From Diploptera punctata (lineage: Eukaryota > Arthropoda > Insecta > Blattodea > Blaberidae): a stretch of DNA of 64,000 nt. The stretch's first letter is position 1. Each line of letters begins with the position of its first letter. Below the pieces are notes generated by a model. The model was not told where the DNA came from, ran no database searches, and saw only the letters and a program-made list of their open reading frames with translations. Of this stretch, positions 1-8,788 are shown in pieces. The stretch spans positions 310,001-374,000 of the forward strand of contig JASPKZ010008349.1 of the NCBI GenBank assembly GCA_030220185.1, written 5' to 3'. Position numbers and translations under genes: made by a program.

Positions 1-1052
1 ATGATTTTTGGATATGCTATATATCTTTGCTAAGATACGAATCAGTTCTTCTTGAGTGTCCACTAGAGGATGATACTTGTGTGTGGATTTAGTGCTGGTG
101 TAACTGGTATTATTACATTGATATATCTAGAAATCTATAAAGATAATGCAATCTCTGTTAAACAAGATGGCCAATTATCTTCTTGGGAAAAGATCAACAC
201 TGGAGTAAGACAGGGATGTGGACTTTCACCGGTGCTTTTCATTACATATATGAATAGAATAATAAATGAATGAAGGAAAACACAACGGGGATATATACCC
301 ATCAATAGGAACCTCAAACTCGATGCTATTCTTTTTGCAGACGATTTAGCTCTTCTGGCACTTTCCGAAAATAATTTGCAATAATCAATTTATAATTTAC
401 AAAAAATAGGTGCCAAATTTAATATGGAAATATCAATTAACAAAACTAAAATTATGGCATTTCATGGGAAGGACCCCATACAAAGTAAAATCTGTCTCCA
501 GAATAAAATTTTACAGAGATCTAATCAATTTAAATATCTTGGATATTATCTCTCTATCTGGGATGAAAAGGATATCCCTGAAAAAATTACTAGTTATAAT
601 AAAAGTTTGGGAATTATTAATCAAGTTATGAAACCATCCCTTGTACAAAAAAACACCAAATTACGTATATATAACACTTTGGCTAGACCAGTGTACACCT
701 ATGGTAGTGAAGCATGGACACTAAAAAGACAACATGAAAGCAGAATAACGATTTGTGAAATGAAATCTATGCACAGAACAGCGGGTTACACCAGATGGGA
801 TCGGAAAAGGAACACCGATATCTTAAGAATTGAAGACTACACCAATTTTGGAATATATTAAACAGTACCAACTAAATTGGAAACACCATCTTGAAAGAAT
901 GAGTTCAAATCAGATCCCCAAAGCTGTTTATAATTATATACCAAGAGCACGAAGATCACTGGGCCGTCCTATGAAATGCTGGAGGGAAAATTTTCTATAG
1001 GATCGTAACAGGCCTTGGCCTAATACTTGGAAGGAAGAAGAAGAAGATATAT
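1..1052 (+). pseudogene. LINE-B reverse transcriptase, 3' half, decayed
   Basis: Non-LTR retrotransposon fragment. It shows RT blocks GVRQGCGLSP (about 202-231), FADD (334-345), NKTKIMAFHGK and the thumb/C-terminal KLRIYNTLARPVYTYGSEAW, followed by the terminal RRSLGRPMKCW segment. In-frame stops at 271, about 382 and 861 break it. The 3' end is ACTTGGAAGG plus a GAA microsatellite tail at 1033-1051, shared with other copies here. The 5' part lies outside the window. Confidence 0.85.
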
Positions 1053-1290
1053 CTAGAAAATTAACGTACCCAGCTTATAGCACAATGTAAATCCCATCAT
1101 AGAGTCTTCTTGATTTAGAACCAATACAAATGCATTGTGAATAGAAGTTTCTAGTTTTACTACTGGTACAGGTGGTAATTAAAGAGAGAGAAATATGTAC
1201 TTGGGCAGGGAGTTGCCTCGATAGCTGAAATGAGATCATTTGTGTTTAGCACTGCTTATAGTATGTGTACATTTTAAATAAATAACTCGA

Positions 1291-1452
1291 GTCTTACTTC
1301 ATATTGGTAATTTCTTGTAGGACGTTTCATATAATCATCTTAGCTCCATCATCGACTTGTACAGACTCTATACAAACCGATTATGGAGCTAAGATTATTC
1401 TATGAAACATGTCCTACAAGAAACTACCAAAATGAGCTAAGATGAGGTATAG
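1291..1452. repeat. Degenerate PLE-type hairpin with hammerhead remnant
   Basis: Inverted repeat, arms about 1303-1347 and 1384-1430. The right arm contains GAAACATGTCC, the same 3' core as the hammerhead at 10041, but the 5' core is decayed (CTAAGAT). It is followed by AAGATGAGGTA, the usual arm border. Confidence 0.55.
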
Positions 1453-1485
1453 TCTCAATTCATTATAAGTAGAATATATTGGTAG

Positions 1486-1577
1486 GATGATCGTCTACCT
1501 CTGTGATTAACACATGCAGATGTGAGCCCAGCAGCCAGCTGGTAAGCCAAGGGCCTTCTAGGCCTGTCACACCATGG
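1486..1577 (+). repeat. SINE-V fragment (3' part)
   Basis: Matches the terminal part of the SINE-V family, such as the end of the copy at 33770-34108: CACATG-type core and GCCAAGGGCCTTCTAGGCC. The head is missing. Confidence 0.7.
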
Positions 1578-1626
1578 AGTTGGAGAATTATTACTAATTC
1601 TATTAATTCTAATAGAAGTGTTATAA

Positions 1627-2474
1627 TCTTAATATATAAAAATTTTGTGTCACGTTGTTTGTCCGCGATGGAATCCTAAACTACTGGACCAATTTTAATA
1701 AAATTTTGCACACTCTGTGCAGTTTGATCCAACTTGAGACTTAGGGCAATTTATAACTAAATTTATAGTCACATTATTGTTTCATTGCAAATTATTTATT
1801 TATTATTTAACAAAGAGAGATCCAGGTGGCTGTGCTTTTTGTTGCAAGCGCAAATTTCAATTGAATTACAAATATTGATAATTTCATAATTCAGTGTTTA
1901 TTTTATTTTCAATATATTGATAATGATATTAATTTCGTCTGTAAGTATTAGTTTTAAGTAATCTGGCTGAAAGACAGCAACTTAATTTAAATTTAACTGG
2001 ACCGAGAAGGGACATTGAACAATATGGCGAATCAGTTCTAGAGATCATGAATGATATCAAGTGAATTTCCATAAATTGGTATAGGCCTATGTGACATAAA
2101 TCTTACATTTAAGAAGAATGTCAATTTAAAAACATATGAAGGTCCTAAATAACAGAATAACAGAACTGTAAGTAAGTCTGTTAGTTATAATAATGTACCT
2201 AATATTACAGAAACAATCTCCATGCCTCAATTAAATGAAAAACAAGATGACTATAATATATCACAAGATGATATTACTAAACAGAGACTTCTTGATGATG
2301 ATGATGAGAATCCAAACTGCCAACACGTTCGTAGAAAAAAACGAAAGTATAATGAAATCAGCAAGCCTGCTCAAAATATTCCATCAATAAATGTATATAA
2401 TCCTTATGGTACACTTATGGATGATACTGAGAATGCAGATTTAAAGGTGATGCGAAGTTCGCCGGGCCAGCTAG
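1627..2474 (+). mobile_element. Non-autonomous Helitron
   Basis: 5' end TCTTAATATATAAAAATTTT after an A, then the widespread insect motif with TTTGTCCGCGATGGAATCC. The 3' end has a short GCGAA/TTCGC hairpin and terminates in CTAG before T, giving the expected A^TC...CTAG^T insertion. It is 848 bp, with no Rep/helicase coding, so it was mobilised in trans. Confidence 0.78.
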
Positions 2475-2485
2475 TTTATTATTAA
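2222..2485 (+). CDS. 87-codon open frame inside the Helitron, unknown
   Basis: Encodes a hydrophilic peptide with an acidic run (LLDDDDEN), a basic run (RRKKRKYN, NLS-like) and PSINVYNPYGTLMDD. The frame runs past the Helitron end by four codons. It is not a recognised family. It could be a captured host exon or chance; there is no splice or expression evidence. Confidence 0.35.
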   Translation: MPQLNEKQDDYNISQDDITKQRLLDDDDENPNCQHVRRKKRKYNEISKPAQNIPSINVYNPYGTLMDDTENADLKVMRSSPGQLVYY

Positions 2486-2590
2486 GTAGAACCCCATAAT
2501 GTTACTTCCTATTGTATTTACATAATGTGTACATTAATTTATTTATTAAGGTTATTGTTAGTATAGATCACACAAACAAGATGTGATGTA

Positions 2591-2946
2591 TTTTTTCTTC
2601 ATCTTCTTAAACATAATTTGTAGGATTTTCATCATTGGCACAACAAACATATGTCAATAGAAAGCAAAACCCGCATATACAAAATGATAGTTCGACCAGT
2701 TATCGTATATGGAGCAGAAACTAGGGCTGACACAACAAAAACTAAACAAATAATAAGCACATGTGAAATGAAAATCTCAAGAACTATTCAGGGGAAAACA
2801 TTATTTGATAAAATACTCAACACAGAAATTAGGGAGAAATGTCATATTCAAGACATAACCAAATTTATTACAGATAGACGAAAATATTGGAAGGGTCATA
2901 TAGAAAGAATGGAAGAAAACCAACTTGCAAAAAAGAGCTAAAGAAG
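2591..2946 (+). pseudogene. LINE reverse transcriptase C-terminal fragment
   Basis: Reads SIESKTRIYKMIVRPVIVYG, then CEMKISRTIQGKTLFDKI and TDRRKYWKGHIERMEENQLA, the post-RT C-terminal region of insect LINEs. No RT catalytic block remains. Confidence 0.75.
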
Positions 2947-2989
2947 ATAGTGAATGCACATCCAATACGTCTTCCTCCGAGAAGTTATT

Positions 2990-3290
2990 TTGGAAATAAA
3001 CAGGAAACAGGATGTATTTTTTTAAAAGAAAAATTAACATCTGAACTGGGAATCGAACCCCAGACCTCCAACTCTGCATGTTGGTATGTAGTCCATTACA
3101 CCATTCGAGAAATTATACAAACTTTAACATTTCTTTCCACTTATACAATTCTCTTACATCTGAAGGCAGGTAGCTAGAGCTATTAACGGCATCATCAAAC
3201 AACTTCTATTCAAAGTATTTTTAATGAGAATTCTCATCACTTCTAATATTTTGATGTTATATTTAGTTTAACATGTTCCAGTCCTGGACA
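2990..3290 (-). repeat. SINE-D (tRNA-headed), minus copy
   Basis: The minus strand has a tRNA-like head whose B-box region is GGGGTTCGATTCCC (3052-3068). A body follows that recurs at 33515-33760 and 38386-38680. The end reads GAGAATTCTCATC-like, near the PLE-type border described in the findings. Confidence 0.7.
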
Positions 3291-3295
3291 AAAAT

Positions 3296-3391
3296 TTATT
3301 TTTTGAAAAGAAAAATTAAATCTGAACTGGGAATCGAACGCCAGACCTTTGGCTATGTACACCATTCGAGACATGATATAAATATTTAAAT
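3296..3391 (-). repeat. SINE-D fragment
   Basis: Second copy of the tRNA-like head (AACTGGGAATCGAACG on plus) with most of the body missing. Confidence 0.6.
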
Positions 3392-3396
3392 TAACA

Positions 3397-3480
3397 TTGG
3401 GAAGTAAACATTATGAGGTTATATCATTAATAGTGAGTGGAGAACATATTTTTATCGAATCACCTCATATGAATTTCAAA
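3397..3480 (-). mobile_element. PLE terminal arm (solo)
   Basis: Begins GGGAAGTAAACATTATGAGG and contains ATAGTGAGTGGAGAACATAT and a CACCTCAT border, the same arm as in the fold-back at 5600-5857. Only one arm is kept. Confidence 0.7.
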
Positions 3481-3645
3481 GATAAATTACATTTGAACCC
3501 CTGATATCTGACTCTGTACATCAGTGCGATAACTGTTATGTCATTCAAACTTTCGATAGGAACGTAAAATTTCTTTCCACTTATACAATTCTCCTTTCAT
3601 CCGAAGACTGATATCCATCGCTATCAACAATATCATCTGATGACT
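3481..3645 (-). repeat. SINE-D fragment
   Basis: tRNA-like remnant (TTTGAACCCCTGATATCTG on plus) followed by the SINE-D body TTCTTTCCACTTATACAATT. Confidence 0.6.
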
Positions 3646-3745
3646 GCTAGTTATGAAAGTAATATGGAAATTAATATACACAAATAAGCCATCTGCAAGC
3701 AATATAATTAACACAACTAAAGAGAAAAATTTATTCATAATTAAT

Positions 3746-3965
3746 TCATATTTAACTATGAAGAAAAATGTATGCCTGAACCGGGATTTTAACCCAAAAC
3801 CTCCAAATTTACTACTAAAAGAGCTGCAGAGTTTAAGGAGAGAGAAATTTGCAACTGCTCAGAAAGTTGACTGTGTAGCTTAATGGAAAACTACCAGCAT
3901 GTACAGCTGGAGGTCTTGGGTTCAAATCCCAGTTCAGACAAATATTTGTCTCTTAGTTGTGTGGA
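3746..3965. repeat. Inverted pair of tRNA-like SINE heads
   Basis: Minus-oriented head at 3763-3860 (CTGAACCGGGATTTTAACCC on plus) faces a plus-oriented head at 3868-3945 (GTGTAGCTTAATGGAAAACT, B box GGTTCAAATCCC). Same head-to-head layout as other SINE pairs here. Confidence 0.6.
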
Positions 3966-4229
3966 AAACACCAGTATTCAACTTTATAATATTATTATCA
4001 TTATTATTATATATTTTTTATTTACCACTTTGTGGAAACATGGCAGAACTGACTGTACAGCACTGGAAATGTTCTCAGTTACCAAAGATGTACAACATAT
4101 CCAAAATTAATCTGTCAAATATTTTAAAGGTCAGTAATTGTGAAAGATTCAGAATAATAAATATTGTATAAAACAAAAGTTTTATGAAATTTATATTGCT
4201 CATGGATAAAATGTTTGTTTTATAATATT

Positions 4230-4866
4230 CATTTTATGAGGTGAGGTGTACTATTCCGTGTTAGCGAATTCCAAAGCAATTGAAAAAATTAAAGATAAAT
4301 TAAAATGTTTCATACCTCTCCTTATAATCAATCTTCCAAGTAGATTGCTATTTCAGGGTCTTGGCAACCCCATCCTCAGTACACTCATGCCGACTGATAT
4401 GTCGATCGGAAGAACCACTTCTCCTTCCCTCTGTTGGTGGACCAATGAACCTCTGGATCAGGTCAGAATCCGTGGGAATTTCAAAGTTCATAAGTTTTTC
4501 TTTCTTGTTTTCTTGAATGTGGATTTTTTCCCAAACTATGAGTTCCTTTTGTTTATCTATTTGTTTAATTAGACTAGTTTTTGATTCAATTATATGTTTT
4601 TTGGACCAAGCATGAGTAGCTACTGAACTTCAAAATGCCTGCAGATTCTGACCTGAACTGGAGGTTCATCGGTCCACCAACAGAGGGCAGGAGAAGTGGT
4701 TCTTCTGATCGACATAACATCAGTCGGCATAAGTATACTGAGGATGGGGTTGCCAAGACCCTGAAATCGCGATCTACTTGGAAAATTAATTATGAGGAGA
4801 TATATGAAACATTTTAATTTATCATATAATAAACCTCATAGTGATTTATTCCTATAAAAGTGAAAA
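4230..4866. mobile_element. PLE fold-back element
   Basis: The minus arm (to 4628) carries the end of the PLE endonuclease frame in reverse. It then joins a plus arm (4629-4866) beginning in the DLNWRFIGPPTEG tail. The plus arm holds a hammerhead motif, then ATGAGGAGATATATGAAACA and the terminus AAACCTCATAGTG. The arms are unequal because the minus arm extends further into the coding region. Confidence 0.8.
4731..4781 (+). ncRNA. Hammerhead ribozyme motif, C3-G8 type
   Basis: Core CTGAGGA at 4738-4744. Stem II is GGGT/ACCC around TGCCAAG. GAAA lies at 4763-4766 and stem III is ATC/GAT. The cleavage triplet is AUC, ending at 4774. Stem I is AAGTA/TACTT with a short internal loop. Confidence 0.7.
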
Positions 4867-4984
4867 AAAATTGTTTTACAAATTTTTACCGATCCCTCTT
4901 AGTAAACACCAAAATTGACCATGACAAAATATATAAATGTTTTGGCGGTCACAAATTTGTTTTTCAGAACCAAATTCATCGTAT

Positions 4985-5205
4985 AACAATGGTTTGGTGA
5001 TCTAATGTATTGACTTAGACTTTCACGGCCGGAGTTGCTATGATGAACTTGAAGATTTCCAGGCTGTAGCTGTGGTCTTGAGGCTTGAAGTTCCCCGACG
5101 TTTCGCCAGAGACTGCGTCTGGCATCCTCAAGGGTTTTCTTCTGCAAGATCATCATAGCAACTCCAGCCGTGAAAGCCTAAATCAATACATTAGTCATCT
5201 CTACG
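4985..5205 (-). mobile_element. PLE-like terminal element with compact hammerhead
   Basis: Contains the block GACGTTTCGCCAGAGACTGC and outer inverted ends around CGGCCGGAGTTGCTATGATG and CATCATAGCAACTCCAGCCG. On the minus strand a hammerhead-like fold is visible at 5097-5131: TTGAGGA, stem II GCCAGA/TCTGGC, GAAAC directly followed by GTC. A longer relative lies at 7868-8385. Confidence 0.65.
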
Positions 5206-5584
5206 GGGAGATTTGGTGATCTGTTTGTATGTGTTTAGCCAACCTAGATTTTCCTTACAAGTATATGAAATCTTTAAGATATTCATTGTAACTTATTTTA
5301 GTAGACTTGCCAGGTGTCCCTTATTATACAGAATTTCCCACATTGAAGACTTAAAAATTAAAAGTTGTGTCCCATATTATTATAAAATAGGACTTTAAAA
5401 ATCCTGTATTTCATAAATTATTAAAGGTTTTCAAATTTTAACTTCACATGCTTTACAAGTCCCATGATTTGTACAACAAACTTGTAAGTAGTAGGGTTCC
5501 ATTGATCATGTGCTTCACACTTACTTCCTTATATGGAGAGCACTTGAAGATGTACAATTAGTGATTATACTGTTAAGGCCATGC
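5206..5584. other. Intergenic AT-rich stretch, nothing recognised
   Basis: No gene, tRNA-like head or PLE border seen between the two PLE-related elements. Confidence 0.5.
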
Positions 5585-5599
5585 TAAAATTTAATAAGC

Positions 5600-5857
5600 A
5601 TTCTCTTAATAGTGAGTGGAGAACATATTATAATCGACTCACCTCATACATTTTCAAACTTCTTTGATACCGACGGTTTCAGACAAAATCATGTCCTTCT
5701 TCAATGGAAGCCATGACTGAAGAAGGACATGATTTTGTCTGAAACTGTCGGTATCAAAGAAGTTTGAAAATGTATGAGGTGAGTCAATTAAAATATATTC
5801 TCCACTCACTATTAATGATATAACCTCATAATGTTTACTTCCCAATATTAATTTAAA
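5600..5857. mobile_element. PLE fold-back element
   Basis: Near-perfect palindrome. The left arm runs from TAGTGAGTGGAGAACATATT and the right arm ends TTACTTCCCAATATTAATTT, with arms meeting near 5704-5716. The right arm has an intact hammerhead-like core. In the left arm it is mutated (TTGAAGA). Flanked on the right by a SINE-C pair. Confidence 0.85.
5714..5757 (+). ncRNA. Hammerhead ribozyme motif, C3-G8 type
   Basis: CTGAAGA (5717-5723), stem II GGACA/TGTCT, GAAA (5741-5744), a short stem III and cleavage triplet GUA at 5751-5753. Stem I is TGA/TCA. Confidence 0.65.
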
Positions 5858-5865
5858 TATAAGCA

Positions 5866-6240
5866 TTCTCTTATTAAATTAATATTTAGAAGCTAAAGCT
5901 ATTACTATGATAGAAATAAGTAAATTAATGAACACAATTAAATTATTGTAAATCAATGGTAAAGAGAAAAATTTTTGCCTGAACCGGGAATCGAACCCCG
6001 AACCTTTAGCTTTCCGTGCTAATGCTCTGTCCACTGAGCTAATTCAGGTTTCATTCCATTCCAAGCAGAAATCCTTCCTTTACCTTACTCTACTGGTCCC
6101 ACATTCAATTGCAATGTAAAGGAAGGATTTCTGCTTGGATGGGAATGAAGCCTGAATTAGCTCAGTGGACAGAGCATTAGCACGGGGTCGATTCCCGGTT
6201 CAGGCAAACATTGTTCTCTTTACCATTGATTTACAAGCAT
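5866..6240. repeat. SINE-C inverted pair
   Basis: A minus copy (tRNA-like head 5979-6050, Ser-like GGA anticodon loop) faces a plus copy (head 6149-6207, with part of the anticodon arm deleted) across a short spacer. The pair folds back as a whole, like the PLE elements. Confidence 0.8.
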
Positions 6241-6307
6241 TCTCTTGTTCTGTTACTCTTCAGAGAGACACTTATTTGGTAATTTGAAGATTGTTATAGT
6301 GTTTAAC

Positions 6308-7012
6308 ATATGTAGGAAATAACACTATGAGGTATATTTTTGAAGAGAAAAATTATATGCTCAGACTGGGGTTTGAACCCAGGACCTTTGGCTTTCTAGG
6401 CCAAATATTTGTGTTTAGATTGGAGTTTCTCTGGTAGCTCAGTGGTAGAGCATTGGCCTAGAAAGCCAAAGGTCCTGGGTTCAAACCCCAGTCTGAGAGT
6501 ATAATTTTTCTCTTCAAATATAATTTATCCTTCAGTAAGAAATACATCAAGTATGAGATTATTGCGTTGGATATTCTGACTCATCTCTTATTTCTTGATT
6601 TTTATGTAGACTGGTTTCGCTGCTTCTACGTGATATTCTCAATGCCTTCCAACTGCCGTCCATCCTGCAAGTCAACTTCCGCTCTGTCTGCTGGCTGACC
6701 AATGAACTTCCAAATCAAATTTTTTTTCTCTTTCTCCGGGAATTTCAAAATTCATGGTTTACTTTTTATTTTTAATTTACATCTGCAAAAATAAAAAGAA
6801 AACCATGAATTTTGAAATTCCCGGAGAAAGAGAAAAAAAATTGATTTGGAAGTTCATTGGTCAGCCAGCACAGGGAGCGGAATTTGATTTGCAAAACGCC
6901 AGTTGGAAGGCACCGAGAATGTTGCGTAGAAGCAACAAAATCAGTCAGCACAAAAATCAAGAAATATGAGGTGAGTCAAAATATTCAACTCAATAATAAT
7001 GTGTTATACAAT
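6308..7012. mobile_element. PLE fold-back with a SINE pair nested in its left arm
   Basis: Left terminus ATGTAGGAAATAACACTATG (6309-6328), then a SINE-B' pair at 6337-6535. The inverted coding tails are GNFEI/MNFEIPGE-type on both strands around 6720-6830. The right arm ends ATGAGGTGAGTCAAAATATT. A degenerate hammerhead is visible on minus at 6609-6642 (core TTGAGAA, GAAAC, GUC) and another on plus near 6916-6952. Confidence 0.8.
6337..6535. repeat. SINE-B' inverted pair nested in a PLE
   Basis: tRNA-like heads facing each other: minus 6360-6425 and plus 6431-6500, with loop CTAGAAA. Flanked by TTTGAAGAGAAAAATTATA and its complement. Confidence 0.75.
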
Positions 7013-7016
7013 CAGA

Positions 7017-7446
7017 TTCAACCCAGGAAGTTACTGTGTGCTTGGAACAGGGAACTGGGTTGCCATTTTTCTTGAGAGAAATGCTTAAATAAAACTGAAG
7101 TATGCAACACAGCAGGTACAGAGTTGTAAGTTATAGCCATCCAAGCCACCCCCTCTTAAAGAAAAAAACAGTTACCACTTGTCACTGAGCTCGTACGGAC
7201 ATTTACTCTCCTGTGTGAAAGTTTAGACTCTCATATTTACTATAAAACTAGTTTGCATGTCTTAAAAGAAAAACTATGTTTTTTAAATGTATAGTACATA
7301 GATTTGGAAAAAGTACTACTATTCCCCCTCCTCCCCTCCCTAAAGAAACAAATACTGTTATTATGAGTTTGGCAACATCTACCGCCTATACGTAGAGGGG
7401 ACACTGGCATAGCCCATAAGGTCTGTATTAACTTCCTGGGTTGAAT
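7017..7446. mobile_element. Short inverted-repeat element (MITE-like)
   Basis: Terminal inverted repeats TTCAACCCAGGAAGTTA at about 7018-7034 and TAACTTCCTGGGTTGAA at about 7430-7446. The interior has no coding sequence. Family not recognised. Confidence 0.5.
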
Positions 7447-7579
7447 TAGTGTGTAGTGATTTGAGTGATGCATTTAATATAATTGTTTAAAAAAATTGAC
7501 GGTCTTTATTGTAATATTAACTTAATGTAGGAGATTAAAGTATGCAAAACATTTTATTTTCTTTATGGATGTTATAATC

Positions 7580-7840
7580 ACACATGTCGCTCATTTGTTG
7601 CAACAACGTCATAACTCAAAAAACATAGTTTTTCAGGAGAAGCATATAAAGGTTTGAAATCCATATACCTTTGCCTGTATTTGTCATAAATATCAAATTA
7701 CTATACCAACTCATTGTATACAATAGCTTATGTCGTTCTTTCTGAATACAGAACTGACTTTAGTCTTTCATGTGGTACCAATAACTCAAAATCGACAACT
7801 TTTTAGTTATGATGTTGTTGCAGCAAATGAGCGATGTAAT
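7580..7840. mobile_element. MITE with about 38-bp inverted ends
   Basis: Left end about 7585-7625 (GTCGCTCATTTGTTGCAACA then ACGTCATAACTC) is the reverse complement of 7798-7838. No coding sequence. Confidence 0.6.
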
Positions 7841-7867
7841 CTAATTTAAATAAAAAAATTATTATGA

Positions 7868-8385
7868 TGATGTTGAAGAAGATTTTCGGGCTGTAGGCCA
7901 TGGTCGTGAGACTTGTAGTTCCCCGATGTTTCGCCAGAGACTGCGTCTGGCATCCTCAAGGGTTGTCTTGAGACTGGCAATTCTGTCCGCTGTCTGTCCT
8001 ATTTATACGTTCACCGCGATGTGTTTGTAAGTTGTATCTGCCTTCTGATTGGTCAGCGTTATGGACTTCCATTGCTCCAATGGGATTGCTGTTTGATGGT
8101 CTAGTCGACTGTACTATATCTGCCTTCTGATTGGTCAGTGGTAGGGACTTCCATTGTTCCACTGAGATTGCTGTTTGATAGTCTAGTCGATTGTGCTTGT
8201 AGAGGTTTACATTTTGCATTTTTTAGAACCGGTATCCAGATGCAGTCTCTGGAAAAACGTCGGGGAACTACAAGCCTCACGACCATGGCCTACAGCCCGA
8301 AAATCTTCTTCAAGATCATCATAGCAACTCCGGCCGTGAAAGTCTACGTGAATACATTAGTCACCTCTACGGGGAGGAAATACAC
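7868..8385. mobile_element. PLE-like fold-back with compact hammerhead in each arm
   Basis: The left arm (from AGAAGATTTTCGGGCTGTAG) is mirrored by the right arm ending near CTACGGGGAG. The hammerhead-like blocks lie on minus around 7925-7959 and on plus around 8233-8265. Both differ from the intact sibling at 5097-5131. The interior has two diverged copies of a segment with TCTGCCTTCTGATTGGTCAG. Confidence 0.65.
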
Positions 8386-8607
8386 AGATACAAAAAAATT
8401 ATTAAATAATTTTTTGAACAATTTGGCTTAATTTTTTAGGACTTCTAGAGAGAGAGAGAACAGTACAATAGTTGGAGTAAGCCATTTTAAATACCTAACA
8501 AAATAAACCAACTGATAAAAAACAGTTCTCAATAATAGCGTGTCCCTTAACATCATTTTGAAAACCTCTATATTTTAGAATTTCTAACGGTTCTTCCAAT
8601 ATAGAAA
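8386..8607. other. APC7 3' flank, nothing recognised
   Basis: AT-rich, no repeat border or coding frame seen. Probably beyond the APC7 cleavage site. Confidence 0.4.
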
Positions 8608-8613
8608 TTTATT
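8608..8613 (-). promoter_or_regulatory. Candidate poly(A) signal of APC7
   Basis: AATAAA on the minus strand, about 107 nt past the APC7 stop codon. It is the first canonical hexamer downstream. No transcript evidence is available. Confidence 0.5.
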
Positions 8614-8719
8614 AACTACGAGTATTTGTACTTTACAAAAATTTTACCAAGAGCAGTTGGCATTATGATTAACACAAACCTGTGCTAAAATGTAAACACT
8701 AGTTAACCATTCTGTTTCA

Positions 8720-8788
8720 TCATTGGCTGTTCAGTTCAAGATCCATATCAGACCATACAGCCTCAGTCTCACTCTCATCTGCTTCACC
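8720..8788 (-). CDS. APC7: APC7 coding exon 10, C-terminus (residues 549-570)
   Basis: Separated from exon 9 by a 17.6-kb intron. The acceptor is TCCACCAG. It encodes GEADESETEAVWSDMDLELN then SQ and TGA (stop 8722-8720). The acidic E.SETEA.W.D pattern matches the C-terminal tail of APC7 and the phase fits exon 9 exactly. Confidence 0.88.
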   Translation of the reverse strand, partial: GEADESETEAVWSDMDLELNSQ

